NCBI RefSeq assembly: GCF_003075395.1
Contig: NZ_QDFV01000001.1
Coordinates: 531,543 to 595,542, forward strand
Length of the DNA stretch: 64,000 nucleotides
Origin: Microbacterium sp. TPD7012
GTDB lineage: Bacteria; Actinomycetota; Actinomycetes; Actinomycetales; Microbacteriaceae
Direction of reading: 5' to 3'
Part shown: one piece after another, positions 27,889 to 37,648 of the stretch
Position numbering within the stretch: position 1 is the first letter of the stretch
Layout of the letters: every line of letters starts with the position of its first letter
The notes under the pieces: generated by a model
Told to the model about the DNA's origin: nothing
Databases searched by the model: none
The model's input: the letters and a program-made list of their open reading frames with translations, nothing else
Translations under genes and position numbers: made by a program

Positions 27889-30470
27889 CCCGGCGTGCCC
27901 GGGGCATCCCGCACACCTCCGAGGCGACGGCGTTCCCCCTCGGCGGCATCGGCACCGGCAACGTCTCGATCGGCGCCCGCGGCGAGCTGCGCGACTGGGA
28001 GTTCGAGAACCTGCCGGACAAGGGGCGGCGCAACCCGCACTCGTTCTTCGCGATCCACGCGCGGCCCGAGGGCGGCGTTCCCGTGACCCGGGTGCTCGAG
28101 GCGAAGATCACCGGGCGGCACGACGCCGACGCCGGGTACGCCTTCGACCAGCTCGCCGGTCTCCCGCGCCTCGACGGCGCGACCCTGCACGGCGAATACC
28201 CCGTGGTCGATGTCGACTTCACCGACGCGGTCGTTCCGGTCGAAGTCTCCCTCCACGCGTTCACCCCACTGATCCCGCTCGATGCCGATGCCTCGGGGAT
28301 CCCGGCCGCGGTGCTGCGCTACCGCGTGAGCAACCCCGGCCAGGTGCCCGTCGACGTCACGGTCGTCGGCAGCGTCTCGCACACGGCCGGCCGCGGTACG
28401 CCGGGACCCGACGCCCCGTGGGGAATGCGCGCGATGCAGAGCGTGCGGTGGCGCGAGGAGGGCGACGTCCGCGGGATCGACTTCGGCATCGATCTCCCCG
28501 AGGACGACCCGGGCTACGGCACGCTGAGCCTGACGACGACGGATGCCGCCACCACCGTGAAGCCGCAGTGGGTCACGAGCTACTGGCCGGACGGGGCGCG
28601 CCTGTTCTGGAACGACCTGACGGACGACGGGCTCCTCGCGCCCGAGCCGCGGCTCACGCTCGAGGACCGCCCGCGTGGGCTGTTCGCCGAGCTCGACGTC
28701 CACCCGGATGCTGCTCCGCTCACCGAGGAGCAGATGCTCGCGAAGCTCCCTCGGCTGCGCACCGGATCGCTCGGCATCGTGCACGCGCTCGCCCCGGGAG
28801 AGAGCCGCGACTTCGAGTTCGTGCTCTCCTGGAGCTTCCCGAACCGGCGTCGCGGCTGGCACGGGCACATCGTCTTGGACGACCCACCGGGAGACGGCCC
28901 GCTGTCGCCCACGGTCCGCAACCACTACGCGACCCTCTGGCCCGACGCCTGGGCCGCTGCAGAGCATCTGCACCGCGAGCTGCCGGCTCTGGAAGGGGCG
29001 ACGGATGCCTTCGTCGAGGCCCTGTACGGCAGCACCCTCGACCCCGTGCTCGTCGACGCGATCGGCGCGAACATCGCCGCCGCGCGGTCGACGACCGGTT
29101 TCGTGCTCGAGTCCCCGAACCTCGAGCTGGGGGAGGGGCCGGTGTTCGCGGCCTGGGAGGGATCCTTCGATCACGGCGGGTCGTGCGAGGGCACGTGCAC
29201 GCACGTCTGGTCCTACGCGCAGACCCTCGCCTGGTTGTTCCCCTCGCTCGAGCGCAGCGCCCGGCGCGTCGAGTACCTGCTGGAGACCGACGACGAGGGC
29301 GCGCAGAAGTTCCGCGGCAACCGCATCTTCGGCGGGCCGTCGTGGTTCATGGCCCCCGCCGTCGACGGGCAGCTCGGCACGCTGCTGCGTCTGCACCGCG
29401 AGTGGCGCTTCAGCGGCGACGACGCGTTCCTGCGGGAACTGTGGCCTGCGGCATCCCGCACTCTCGACTACGCGATCCGCGAGTGGGATCGCGACGGCGA
29501 CGGCCTGCTCGACGGCGAGATGCACAACACCTACGACATCGAGTTCCATGGCGCCGAGCCGCTCGCGAACGGCGTGTACCTGGCGGCGCTCCGTGCGGGA
29601 GCCCGTATGGCCGAACACCTCGGCGAAGCCGAGCGGGCGCGTGCGTGGACGACCCGCGCCGACCACGTCGCCGCGGCGATGGACGAGACGCTCTGGAACG
29701 GCGAGTACTACCGGCAGGTGATCGACGATGCCGACGCGCACCGCTACCAGTACGGCGAGGGCGTGCTCTCGGATCAGCTGCTCGGCCAGTTCCACGCCTC
29801 CGTGAACGGGCTCGGGCACATCCTGCCGCCTGAGCGCGTGGAGTCCGCGCTCGCCGCGATCGTCGCCCACAACCACCGCACCGACCTGTCCGCGCACGAG
29901 AGCACGCAACGCGTCTATGCCCTGAACGACGAGGGCGGACTGCTGCTCGCCTCGTGGCCGCGCGGCGGACGACCCGCGATCCCGTTCGTGTACTCGGACG
30001 AGGTGTGGACGGGGATCGAGCACCAGGTCGCGGCCTCCCTGCTGTTCGCCGGTCGCTACGACGACGCGCTGCTGATCGAGCGGACGCTGCGCGCGCGCTA
30101 CGACGGCGGCCACCGCAGTCCGTGGAACGAGATCGAGTGCGGCAACCACTACGCCCGCTCGCTGGCGTCCTGGGCTCTGCTGCTCGGTGCCACGGGTGCG
30201 CAGTGGGATGCGCCGAACGCGACGCTGTCGTTCGCGCCCGTCGGAGCGGGCGGCTCGTTCCTCTTCACCACGGGCACGGGGTGGGGGCGCGTCGAGATCG
30301 ACGATGACGCCCTGACCCTCCACCTCGACGGCGGCGCGCTCGACGTCGCCGATCTGCAGCTGCACGGCCGGAGCGTCGGCCGCGGCATCCGACTCCGAGC
30401 GGGCACTTCGCCGGCCTCAGCCACCCAGAGGTTCCCGCTCACCACGACCCCAACACCGGAGGCATCATGA
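27885..30470 (+). CDS. GH116-family glycoside hydrolase, probable exo-beta-D-arabinofuranosidase
   Basis: The ATG at 27885 overlaps the kinase stop (ATGA) and gives 861 residues; the longer open frame is a shadow. An N-terminal beta-sandwich opens with FPLGGIGTGNVSIGARGELRDWE, as in GBA2/GH116 proteins. The (alpha/alpha)6 catalytic domain has AWEGSFDHGGSCEGTCTHVW and HNTYDIEFHG, which hold the conserved acidic residues, and ends near NEIECGNHYARSLASW. No signal peptide is seen, so it is cytosolic. GH116 is usually glucosidase or xylosidase, but a Microbacterium member acts on beta-D-arabinofuranose caps; the locus supports that reading. Confidence 0.86.
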   Translation: MTRRARGIPHTSEATAFPLGGIGTGNVSIGARGELRDWEFENLPDKGRRNPHSFFAIHARPEGGVPVTRVLEAKITGRHDADAGYAFDQLAGLPRLDGATLHGEYPVVDVDFTDAVVPVEVSLHAFTPLIPLDADASGIPAAVLRYRVSNPGQVPVDVTVVGSVSHTAGRGTPGPDAPWGMRAMQSVRWREEGDVRGIDFGIDLPEDDPGYGTLSLTTTDAATTVKPQWVTSYWPDGARLFWNDLTDDGLLAPEPRLTLEDRPRGLFAELDVHPDAAPLTEEQMLAKLPRLRTGSLGIVHALAPGESRDFEFVLSWSFPNRRRGWHGHIVLDDPPGDGPLSPTVRNHYATLWPDAWAAAEHLHRELPALEGATDAFVEALYGSTLDPVLVDAIGANIAAARSTTGFVLESPNLELGEGPVFAAWEGSFDHGGSCEGTCTHVWSYAQTLAWLFPSLERSARRVEYLLETDDEGAQKFRGNRIFGGPSWFMAPAVDGQLGTLLRLHREWRFSGDDAFLRELWPAASRTLDYAIREWDRDGDGLLDGEMHNTYDIEFHGAEPLANGVYLAALRAGARMAEHLGEAERARAWTTRADHVAAAMDETLWNGEYYRQVIDDADAHRYQYGEGVLSDQLLGQFHASVNGLGHILPPERVESALAAIVAHNHRTDLSAHESTQRVYALNDEGGLLLASWPRGGRPAIPFVYSDEVWTGIEHQVAASLLFAGRYDDALLIERTLRARYDGGHRSPWNEIECGNHYARSLASWALLLGATGAQWDAPNATLSFAPVGAGGSFLFTTGTGWGRVEIDDDALTLHLDGGALDVADLQLHGRSVGRGIRLRAGTSPASATQRFPLTTTPTPEAS

Positions 30471-32101
30471 CCACCTACACCCTGCCGACGCCGGCCGCCC
30501 GCCCGGCATCCGCTCCCCAGACCGCATACCTGATCGCCTCCGGCGACCTGCGCGAATCCGCCAATACGGGCGGCTGGCCCGTGCAGGTCGAGCTGGAGGC
30601 CGGCGTCACCGGGGTCTTCGAGGATCTCGGCTGGACGGTCATCCGCGCGAACGAGGTCGATCCCGCGACCGGGCACGGCTTCATCTCCAGCCAGCGCATG
30701 GGCCTCGAGGTCTTCAAGAACATCCCGACGGATGCTCCGCTCATCGTCGCCGAGGCCGTGTGGCAGTACTCGCACCACGTGCTCGCCGGTCTGCGGTCGC
30801 ACGAGGGGCCGATCCTCACGGTCGCGAACTTCGCCGGCGACTGGCCGGGACTCGTCGGCCTGCTCGGCCTGAACGCCGGCCTCACCAAGATGGACAAGCC
30901 CTACGCCTCGATCTGGTCGGTCGACTTCAGCGACGACTGGTTCAAGGCCGGCATCAAGGAGTGGACCGAGACGGGCTCCATCACTCACGACGCCTCGCAC
31001 GTGCGCGCCCTGCCCGAGCTGCCGGACAGCCCGGAGAAGCAGCTGGGCGAGGCGCTCGCCGCCGAGCTGCTCGCCGAGAAGGCCATCATCGGCGTCTTCG
31101 ACGAGGGCTGCATGGGCATGTACAACGCGATCTTCGACGACGAGCTGCTCAACAGGACGGGCATCTACAAGGAGCGCCTGTCGCAGTCGGCCCTGTACGC
31201 CGAGATGCTCAAGGTCTCGGAGGACGAGGCGAACGCCGCCTACGACTGGCTGATCGATGCCGGCATGACCTTCCAGTACGGCGAGGATGCCGCCACCGAG
31301 CTCACCCGTGAGCAGGTGCAGTGGCAGCTGAAGATGTACATCGCCGCCCTGCGCATCGCCGATGACTTCGGCCTCGATGCGGTCGGCATCCAGTACCAGC
31401 AGGGACTCAAGGACCTGGTGCCGGCATCCGACCTGGCCGAGGGCATCCTGAACTCCACCGAGCGTCCGCCCGTGACCTCTCGCGACGGCTCGCGCGTGCT
31501 GCACGAGGGTCGCGCGTTCCCGCACTTCAACGAGGCCGACGAAGGCGTCGCGGTCGACGCGCTCGTGACCGACCGGGTCTGGCGCGCGATGGGGCTGGTG
31601 CCCGACAACACCCTCCACGACGTGCGCTGGGGCGAGGACTTCGACGACCAGTTCGTCTGGGTCTACGAGATCTCGGGCTCGGTGCCGGCCTCGCACCTCG
31701 GTGGATGGCAGAACGCGGAGGGCTGGCGTCAGGGGCATGTGTTCTTCCCGGCGGGAGGCGCCACGATCAACGGCGTCTCGAAGCCGGGGGAGATCGTGCT
31801 CTCGCGCGTCTTCATCGCGGACGGCATCCTGCAGGCCGACATCTTCCGGGCCTCCGTCGTCGAACTGCCCGCCGAGGAGACGCAGCGCCGCAAGGACGCC
31901 ACGAACCCGGAGTGGCCCATCGCGCACGTCGTGCTGCACGGCATCTCGCGCGACCAGTTCATGGCCCGCCACAAGGCCAACCACGCACAGCTCGTCTACG
32001 CGCCCGACGCCGAGACCGCCGACAAGGCGCTGATCGCGAAGGCCGCGATGTTCGCGGGCATGGGCATCAAGGTCAACCTGGTGGGAGACGTGAACGTCTG
32101 A
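30467..32101 (+). CDS. L-fucose/D-arabinose isomerase family protein
   Basis: The protein has 544 residues and its start overlaps the GH116 stop by four bases. It resembles the large aldose-ketose isomerases of the FucI/AraA fold: an N-terminal domain with LIVAEAVWQYSHHVLAGL, a middle domain with IIGVFDEGCMGMYNAIFDD and a C-terminal barrel with VWVYEISGSVPASHLGG. Similarity to E. coli FucI is distant. Isomerisation of D-arabinose to D-ribulose is the expected reaction, with the kinase of this operon acting next. Metal dependence and substrate are inferred. Confidence 0.82.
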   Translation: MTTYTLPTPAARPASAPQTAYLIASGDLRESANTGGWPVQVELEAGVTGVFEDLGWTVIRANEVDPATGHGFISSQRMGLEVFKNIPTDAPLIVAEAVWQYSHHVLAGLRSHEGPILTVANFAGDWPGLVGLLGLNAGLTKMDKPYASIWSVDFSDDWFKAGIKEWTETGSITHDASHVRALPELPDSPEKQLGEALAAELLAEKAIIGVFDEGCMGMYNAIFDDELLNRTGIYKERLSQSALYAEMLKVSEDEANAAYDWLIDAGMTFQYGEDAATELTREQVQWQLKMYIAALRIADDFGLDAVGIQYQQGLKDLVPASDLAEGILNSTERPPVTSRDGSRVLHEGRAFPHFNEADEGVAVDALVTDRVWRAMGLVPDNTLHDVRWGEDFDDQFVWVYEISGSVPASHLGGWQNAEGWRQGHVFFPAGGATINGVSKPGEIVLSRVFIADGILQADIFRASVVELPAEETQRRKDATNPEWPIAHVVLHGISRDQFMARHKANHAQLVYAPDAETADKALIAKAAMFAGMGIKVNLVGDVNV

Positions 32102-32113
32102 GATCCTGACGGC

Positions 32114-32524
32114 ATGGCCACCGTCGACGACGTCCGTGAGATCGCGCTCGCTCTTCCGGGTGTGGAGGAGACGACGGGCGGACACACCGGAGAGGCGGCC
32201 TGGCGGCTGAAGAGCGGCCAGGTCGCCTGGCTCCGCGGCCCGAGCGGCACGGACCTGCGGCAGCTCGCCGATCTCGGGCGCGAGTGGCCCGACGGGCCGG
32301 TGCTCGGCGTGCGGGTCGGCAGCCTCGAGGAGAAGGACGCCCTGCTCGCGGCCGAGCCCGAGGCGCTCTTCACGATCCCGCATTTCGACGGGTACCCCGG
32401 GCTGCTCGTGCGCCTCGACGTGATCGACCGTGATCGGCTGGCGGAGATCATCGACGATGCCTGGCTCGTGCGCGCGCCGGCTCGCGTCGCGAAGCAGTGG
32501 CTGGCGGATCGCGGACTGGAGTGA
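32114..32524 (+). CDS. MmcQ/YjbR-family DNA-binding-like protein
   Basis: The protein has 136 residues. The family pattern is visible: MATVDDVREIALALPGVEETTGGHTGEAAWRL at the start and LFTIPHFDGYPGLLVRLDVIDRDRLAEIIDDAWLVRAP at the end. YjbR proteins have a CyaY-like fold and a poorly defined role. It follows the isomerase by twelve bases but looks unrelated to arabinan use. Confidence 0.87.
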   Translation: MATVDDVREIALALPGVEETTGGHTGEAAWRLKSGQVAWLRGPSGTDLRQLADLGREWPDGPVLGVRVGSLEEKDALLAAEPEALFTIPHFDGYPGLLVRLDVIDRDRLAEIIDDAWLVRAPARVAKQWLADRGLE

Positions 32525-32531
32525 CCTCGCC

Positions 32532-32981
32532 CTAGGCGCTCGTCCTCAGCGCCTTCGTGATTCCGTCGACCATCTGCAGCTGCTCGTCGTCGAGGCGATC
32601 GATGAAGAGCTCGCGGATCGCGCGCAGATGCGGGACGTTGGCTCGGCGGAAGGCGCCGGAACCCTCTTCGGTGAGCACCACCACCGCGCCGCGGTTGTCG
32701 GTCGCGCAGTCGTCGCGCCGGATCAGCCCGCGACGCTCCATGCGCCCGAGGTGGTGGGAGAGACGGCTGCGCTCCCAGCCGATCGTGCGGGCGAGTTCGC
32801 TCGATCGCAGCTCGTGGTCGCCCTGGTCGCTGAGTGCGAGGAGGACGGAGTAGTCCGCTGCGGAGAGGTCGGAATCGTCCTGAAGTCGTCGACCCAGCTC
32901 GCCCTGCAGCGTGGCGACGGTCTCGATGAAGTCCCGCCAGACGCGCAGCTGCGGCGCGGTGGGCGTGCTCCGTGCAGCCAT
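32532..32981 (-). CDS. MarR-family transcriptional regulator
   Basis: The protein has 149 residues with a winged helix (SSELARTIGWERSRLSHHLGRMERRGLIRRDDCATDNRGAVVVLTEEG, about 58-110). AAAGGAGG lies 6 bases before the ATG. It is divergent from a luciferase-like oxidoreductase operon, and the space between contains two related inverted repeats, so it probably represses that operon and itself until a ligand binds. Confidence 0.92.
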   Translation of the reverse strand: MAARSTPTAPQLRVWRDFIETVATLQGELGRRLQDDSDLSAADYSVLLALSDQGDHELRSSELARTIGWERSRLSHHLGRMERRGLIRRDDCATDNRGAVVVLTEEGSGAFRRANVPHLRAIRELFIDRLDDEQLQMVDGITKALRTSA

Positions 32982-32996
32982 GATCGCCTCCTTTTA

Positions 32997-33053
32997 GTTG
33001 ACATGTCCATCATATCGGAGTACAACGGAATCACAAGTGGTTGACGTGTCAAC
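32997..33053 (+). promoter_or_regulatory. Oxidoreductase promoter with two MarR-type inverted repeats
   Basis: A promoter TTGACA (32998-33003), 17 bp, TACAAC (33021-33026) faces the oxidoreductase operon. The repeat GTTGACATGTCCAT (32997-33010) covers the -35 box, and GTTGACGTGTCAAC (33040-33053) lies downstream of the predicted start. Both have the arm-2-nt-arm form expected for a MarR dimer. Confidence 0.78.
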
Positions 33054-33076
33054 AAAAGAGAGAGCAGGACAGAGTC

Positions 33077-34123
33077 GTGAACCCGCAGGGATTCGAGATC
33101 GGCCTCAACTCGTTCGGCGACACCGCGTCGTCGGGCGGGCGAGACCTGAGCGGCGCAGAGACTCTGCGCCTGCTGGTGGACGAGGCGCGTCGCGCCGAGG
33201 ATGCCGGGATCGACGTGTTCAGCGTCGGCGAGCACTATCGACCGGGGCACAACGACTCGGCGACCCCCGTGCTGCTCGCCGCCATGGCCACGGCCACGGA
33301 GCGGATCGCGCTCGGAACCAGCGTCACCGTGCTCAGTACCAACGATCCGGTGCGGCTGTATCACGAGTTCTCGACGCTCGACGCGGTCTCGAACGGTCGC
33401 GCGCAGCTCGTCCTCGGGCGTGCGTCGGCCACGGAGTCGTTCCCGCTGTTCGGCTACGACCTCGCCGACTACGAGGACCTGTTCGAGGAGAAGCTCGACC
33501 TCTTCCTGCGCCTGCAGCGGGAGGAGGCGGTCACCTGGTCGGGCACCACTCGGGCCCCGCTGCGCGAGCACGTCGCGCAGCCGCGGATGCGGCCGGGCGG
33601 CATCCCGACCTGGATCGGCGTCGGCGGCAGCCCGAACTCGGTGATCCGGGCCGCGCACTACGGTCTGCCGCTCATGCTCGCCATCATCGGCGGCAACCCG
33701 CAGCGCTTCGCCGGTCACGTCGATCTCTACCATCGAGCGCTCGCCCAGGCGGGGAATCCGCCCCAGCCGGTCGGGATGCACTCGCTCGGACTCGTGGCCG
33801 ACACCGACGAAGAGGCGAGGGAGACCTGGTGGCGCTACTGGGAGCCGGTCGTCACCGACCTCGCGAAAGAGCGCGGCTTCTACGCGCCGACCCGCGCGCG
33901 CTACGAGCACGAGATCTCCGAGGGTGCCCTGTTCGTCGGCTCGCCCGAGACGGTCGCGCAGAAGATCGTCCGCTCGGCCCGTGACCTGCAGCTCGACCGT
34001 TTCGACCTCAAGTACGACATCATGCATCTCCCGGCTGAGGCGCGGGCCCGCACCATCGAGCTGCTGGGCCGCGAGGTCGCCCCGCGCGTGCGCGATCTCC
34101 TCTCCCTCGAACGCGCCGCGTGA
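33077..34123 (+). CDS. LLM-class flavin-dependent oxidoreductase, first copy
   Basis: GTG at 33077 after AGGACAG gives 348 residues; the open frame begins at 33041. It is a bacterial luciferase-like TIM barrel: [69 protein letters not shown] and [17 protein letters not shown]. Such enzymes use FMNH2 or F420H2 to oxidise small organics. It is followed by a close paralogue and an NAD(P)-binding protein, all behind the MarR-type operators. Substrate unknown. Confidence 0.9.
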   Translation: MNPQGFEIGLNSFGDTASSGGRDLSGAETLRLLVDEARRAEDAGIDVFSVGEHYRPGHNDSATPVLLAAMATATERIALGTSVTVLSTNDPVRLYHEFSTLDAVSNGRAQLVLGRASATESFPLFGYDLADYEDLFEEKLDLFLRLQREEAVTWSGTTRAPLREHVAQPRMRPGGIPTWIGVGGSPNSVIRAAHYGLPLMLAIIGGNPQRFAGHVDLYHRALAQAGNPPQPVGMHSLGLVADTDEEARETWWRYWEPVVTDLAKERGFYAPTRARYEHEISEGALFVGSPETVAQKIVRSARDLQLDRFDLKYDIMHLPAEARARTIELLGREVAPRVRDLLSLERAA

Positions 34124-34152
34124 ACACCTCCACCCCAGGAAAGAAAGCAGTC

Positions 34153-35208
34153 ATGAACGACATCGAATTCGGCCTCGACACCTTCGGCGACCTCACCGAA
34201 GACGAGAACGGCGAGCTCTCCAGCCATGCGGCGGCCATCCGTCAGACCGTCGACGAGGCGGTGCTCGCCGATCAGCTCGGCGTCAACGTGTTCCTCGTGG
34301 GCGAGCACCACCGGCCGGAGTACGCGATCTCGAGTCCCGAGACCGTGCTGGCGGGCATTGCGACCCGCACCTCCCGCATCCGCCTCGGATCCGGGGTCAC
34401 CGTGCTCAGCTCGGACGATCCCGTGCGCGTGTTCCAGCGCTTCGCCACCGTCGACGCCCTGTCGAACGGCCGTGCCGAGGTCATCCTCGGACGCGGATCG
34501 TTCACGGAGTCCTTTCCCCTGTTCGGGCACGACCTCGCCGACTACGAGGTGCTCTTCGACGAGAAGATCGACCTGTTCGCCGAGCTCCTGAAGGAGGAGC
34601 CGGTGACGTGGTCGGGCACCCAGCGCCCCGCGCTCATCGACGCGGACGTCTTCCCCAAGACCGAGAGCGGGCTCAGCACCTGGGTCGGGGTCGGCGGTTC
34701 GCCGCAGTCGGTGATCCGCACCGCCCACTACGGCTTCCCGCTCATGCTCGCCATCATCGGCGGGGCGCCGGAACGGTTCGCGGGTTACATCGATCTCTAC
34801 CGACGCGCGGCCGCGCAGTTCGGCACCACCGCGTATCCGGTCGGCATGCACTCGCCCGGCTTCATCGCCGACACCGACGAAGAGGCCCGCGAGCTGCTCT
34901 GGCCGCGGTACAAGGTGATCCGCGACCGGATCGGCGCGCTCCGCGGCTGGCCGCCGATCCGCCGGGAGGAGTTCGACCAGGAGATCGAGCACGGCTCCAT
35001 GTACGTCGGCTCGCCCGAGACCGTGGCGCAGAAGATCGCCCGCACTCTCGGCGCACTCGACGTCGGCCGCTTCGACCTCATCTACACGATGGGGTTCCTG
35101 CCGGCCGCGGCGCGGATGCGCGCGGTCGAGCTGTACGGGTCGGTCGTCATCCCGCGCGTGCGCGAGCTGCTCGCCGCGCAGCGCGCCGAGAACGAGGTCG
35201 CGGCGTGA
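34153..35208 (+). CDS. LLM-class flavin-dependent oxidoreductase, second copy
   Basis: ATG at 34153 with AGGAAAG upstream gives 351 residues; an in-frame GTG at 34120 overlaps the first copy's stop. It shares most motifs with the upstream paralogue ([83 protein letters not shown]). The pair likely arose by duplication and may work as a heterodimer, as luciferase subunits do, or act on different substrates. Confidence 0.9.
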   Translation: MNDIEFGLDTFGDLTEDENGELSSHAAAIRQTVDEAVLADQLGVNVFLVGEHHRPEYAISSPETVLAGIATRTSRIRLGSGVTVLSSDDPVRVFQRFATVDALSNGRAEVILGRGSFTESFPLFGHDLADYEVLFDEKIDLFAELLKEEPVTWSGTQRPALIDADVFPKTESGLSTWVGVGGSPQSVIRTAHYGFPLMLAIIGGAPERFAGYIDLYRRAAAQFGTTAYPVGMHSPGFIADTDEEARELLWPRYKVIRDRIGALRGWPPIRREEFDQEIEHGSMYVGSPETVAQKIARTLGALDVGRFDLIYTMGFLPAAARMRAVELYGSVVIPRVRELLAAQRAENEVAA

Positions 35209-35882
35209 GCGGGGCGACGGATGGGGCCACGCTCGGCATCCTCGGTGCCGGCAAGGTCGGCACCGAGCTCGCCCGACTGGCTGTGGCAGCGGGGTATCGG
35301 GTGCTCATCGCCGGCTCCGGCGATCCGGGGAGGATCGCCCTGACCGTCGAGGTGCTGGCTCCCGGCGCCGAGGTGGCGACGGCGGCAGTCGCGGCCGAGC
35401 AGGCAGACATCGTGATCCTCGCGCTGCCGCTCGGCAAGCACCGGTCGCTCCCGGTGGCGGCGCTGCGTGGAAAAGTGGTGGTCGACGCCATGAACTACTG
35501 GTGGGAGACCGACGGCATCCGCGAGGAGTTCACGGGGTCGACGAGCGAGATCGTGCAGGATTTCCTGCCCGACTCCCTCGTGGTGAAGGCCTTCAATCAC
35601 ATGGGGTATCACGACATGGAGGCGGACTCCCGGCCCTTCGGTGCTGCCGATCGCAAGGCGATCGCGCTCGCTGGGGATCATGAGGATGCTCTCGCCCGGG
35701 TCGCGCGGCTGATCGACGATCTGGGGTTCGACCCGCTTCCTGCCGGAGCGCTGGCCGACGGCATCCGCCTGCAGCCGGGCGCGGGGGCCTTCGGGGCGAA
35801 CGTCTCGCGCGGTGAGCTCCTCGAGCTCGTCGAGGCGTTCGATCCGGAGCGGGACCGGTTGACGCTCCCTGCGTTCGGGTGA
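35205..35882 (+). CDS. NAD(P)-binding F420-reductase-like protein
   Basis: The protein has 225 residues from a GTG overlapping the previous stop. A Rossmann motif [16 protein letters not shown] opens it, and [27 protein letters not shown] and [19 protein letters not shown] follow the NADPH-dependent F420 reductase / NAD(P)-binding family. It may supply reduced flavin or deazaflavin to the two luciferase-like enzymes; that is inferred from the operon. Confidence 0.85.
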   Translation: MSGATDGATLGILGAGKVGTELARLAVAAGYRVLIAGSGDPGRIALTVEVLAPGAEVATAAVAAEQADIVILALPLGKHRSLPVAALRGKVVVDAMNYWWETDGIREEFTGSTSEIVQDFLPDSLVVKAFNHMGYHDMEADSRPFGAADRKAIALAGDHEDALARVARLIDDLGFDPLPAGALADGIRLQPGAGAFGANVSRGELLELVEAFDPERDRLTLPAFG

Positions 35883-35893
35883 CGCCGCGGCGA

Positions 35894-36568
35894 TCAGTCC
35901 GTCGCGGTCAGGAACGGGCGGGCGGCGGCGAGGAACGCGCGCGGGTCGTCGGCCCAGAGGCGGATGCGGGTGACCTCATGCCTTCCGCCCTTGGGCAGGA
36001 GGCCGGGGAGGCGGATGCCGACGGGCCGCTCCAGCTCGATCTCGATGTTGGTCTCGTCCTGCATCCGCTCGGCGTACTCGGCACCCTGTTCGGTCGGGGT
36101 GATCCGTGGCAGCTTCGGCTCATCGACGCGCTTCGAGATGGCGATGGAGGCGATGTCGTCCCAGGCGATCGGGACGTCGATCTCGAGTCCGCTGCGGACG
36201 CGGATGCCGTCGGGCGCGACCGCGTGCGGCCGCATGAGCATCGCGCAGAGGAGCCCGATCATCCACGTCAGACCCCAGATGCCGAGGATGAGGATGGGGA
36301 TCCGCACGGCGGGCCAGGGGTGCACGATCAGGTCGAGGATCGGGATCTCGACCGCCGAGAGCACGATGAAGATGATGAGGATCGTCAGCACCGGCTGGTG
36401 ATACGCGACGCCGGTGCCACCCGGCGGGACGGCGGGACGGCGGGCGATGGCTCGGCCGATGCTCGCGTAGACGCGCAGCTCGGCGGTCCACGCGCGGTGG
36501 AGGAAGTTCAGCGCGCGGGCGACTCGCGATGGTGCGTCTGACGGGGACGTCCTCGTGCCCGTGGTCAT
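35894..36568 (-). CDS. Membrane protein of unknown function with two helices
   Basis: ATG at 36568 overlaps the upstream MarR-type gene by four bases and gives 224 residues. Two membrane segments (about 60-80 and 88-110: VLTILIIFIVLSAVEIPIL and IPILILGIWGLTWMIGLLCAM) are followed by a soluble C-terminal domain of PH-like character (DGIRVRSGLEIDVPIAWDDIASIAIS). No family was assigned with confidence. It is co-transcribed with the regulator, which may control it. Confidence 0.7.
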   Translation of the reverse strand: MTTGTRTSPSDAPSRVARALNFLHRAWTAELRVYASIGRAIARRPAVPPGGTGVAYHQPVLTILIIFIVLSAVEIPILDLIVHPWPAVRIPILILGIWGLTWMIGLLCAMLMRPHAVAPDGIRVRSGLEIDVPIAWDDIASIAISKRVDEPKLPRITPTEQGAEYAERMQDETNIEIELERPVGIRLPGLLPKGGRHEVTRIRLWADDPRAFLAAARPFLTATD

Positions 36569-37026
36569 GATGCAGCCCGTCCGGCGTCGGCACTCGCCGC
36601 CTCTGTCACGAGGGTCTCGATGTGGGATGCGATCGCGGCGATGCCGCGTTCGAGTGCCGCACGGTCCGACGGAGCGACCGCGGCGAGGAGCATGTCGTTG
36701 AGCTCGGTGTGCTCCTGCTGCATCCGCGTCATGGTCTCGGTCGCCGAGGCGGTCAGTTCGACGAGGACGGCGCGCCGGTCGGTCGGATGCGGCGTCCGGC
36801 AAACGTGGCCCGACTCCTCGAGGCCGTCGACAAGGCCGGTGATGTTGCGCGGCGTGACGTCGCAGATTCGGGCGAGGTCGCGCTGGGTCGACGGGCCGGC
36901 ATGCTGCAGCACCCAGAGCAGGTGCACGCGGGCGGTCGTGAGTCCCGTGCCGTCGAAGGCGCGTGCCATGTCTCTCTGGAAGAGCTCGCCGATCAGCAGC
37001 AACCGGTCGAGCAGCAGGATGTCCAT
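36565..37026 (-). CDS. MarR-family transcriptional regulator
   Basis: The protein has 153 residues. The winged helix is AGPSTQRDLARICDVTPRNITGLVDGLEESGHVCRTPHPTDRRAVLVELT (about 40-92), with the Asp-Arg-Arg wing. It heads a two-gene operon with the membrane protein. Ligand unknown. Confidence 0.9.
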   Translation of the reverse strand: MDILLLDRLLLIGELFQRDMARAFDGTGLTTARVHLLWVLQHAGPSTQRDLARICDVTPRNITGLVDGLEESGHVCRTPHPTDRRAVLVELTASATETMTRMQQEHTELNDMLLAAVAPSDRAALERGIAAIASHIETLVTEAASADAGRAAS

Positions 37027-37074
37027 ATCCGTGAGCCTACTACATAGTTACCTCACTTCACGAGTTGGATGTCG

Positions 37075-37133
37075 CTCCCGTGTCAGTTGTGGCGAGTGGA
37101 ACGGCAGAACACCCGCCACAACTGCCACGGGAG
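37075..37133. repeat. Strong extragenic palindrome between ridA and a MarR-type gene
   Basis: Arms of 20 bp at 37075-37094 (beginning CTCCCGTG) and 37114-37133 (ending CACGGGAG) pair at 19 of 20 positions around a 19-base loop. It lies just after the ridA stop on the minus strand and could terminate that gene, but no T tract follows, so a REP-like element is equally possible. Confidence 0.75.
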
Positions 37134-37141
37134 TGGCTCGA

Positions 37142-37543
37142 TCAGGCGACGGCCGTGGCTTCGAGCTCGACAAGCAGGCCGGGTATGGCCAGTCGCGTGA
37201 CCTGGAGCATCGTCGTCGTGGGGGCGACGCCGGCGGCACCCAGGCGCCCGGCGAGCACGCCGTAGTGCGGGAAGAGCGCGTCGACATCGGTCGTGTAGAC
37301 GTTCAGGCGCACGAGATCGGCCAGCGACATGCCGGCCGCAGCGAGCACGGCCTCGAGGTTGTCCGCACTCAGCGCGAGCTGTGCCGCGATATCCCCGTCA
37401 TGCTCGGGCCGGCCCTCCGCGCTCATCGCGGTCTGGCCCGAGATGTACAACGTGCGGGTCTCGCCGGAGACGACCTCGCCCTGGTGGAAACCCAGCTCCT
37501 GCGACCACGTCACCGGGTTCACCGCTGTGCGTTCGATTGTCAT
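37142..37543 (-). CDS. RidA-family protein
   Basis: ATG at 37543, after AGGACCAGGAA, gives 133 residues. The YjgF/YER057c/UK114 fold is indicated by RTLYISGQTAMSAEGRPEHDGDIAAQL, DNLEAVLAAAGMSLADLVRLNVYTTD and the C-terminal LLVELEATAVA. RidA hydrolyses reactive enamine/imine intermediates; the Arg in the canonical C-terminal RA(D/T) motif is not obvious, so this may be a divergent Rid subfamily. It is divergent from a WYL regulator that may control it. Confidence 0.87.
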   Translation of the reverse strand: MTIERTAVNPVTWSQELGFHQGEVVSGETRTLYISGQTAMSAEGRPEHDGDIAAQLALSADNLEAVLAAAGMSLADLVRLNVYTTDVDALFPHYGVLAGRLGAAGVAPTTTMLQVTRLAIPGLLVELEATAVA

Positions 37544-37648
37544 TTCCTGGTCCTTTCGTCGTGCGATTCCGCCTCGGGACGAAGCGATGGATCCAGCCTT
37601 CCAACGAATCACGACACCTTCTGTCATGTATTCCTGAGATAATCTCCC

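Noticed and set aside
27813..30365. An 850-codon open frame on the minus strand
   Set aside because: It is antisense to the GH116 gene, is rich in Arg, Gly, Glu and Val without motifs, and conflicts with a well-supported plus-strand gene.
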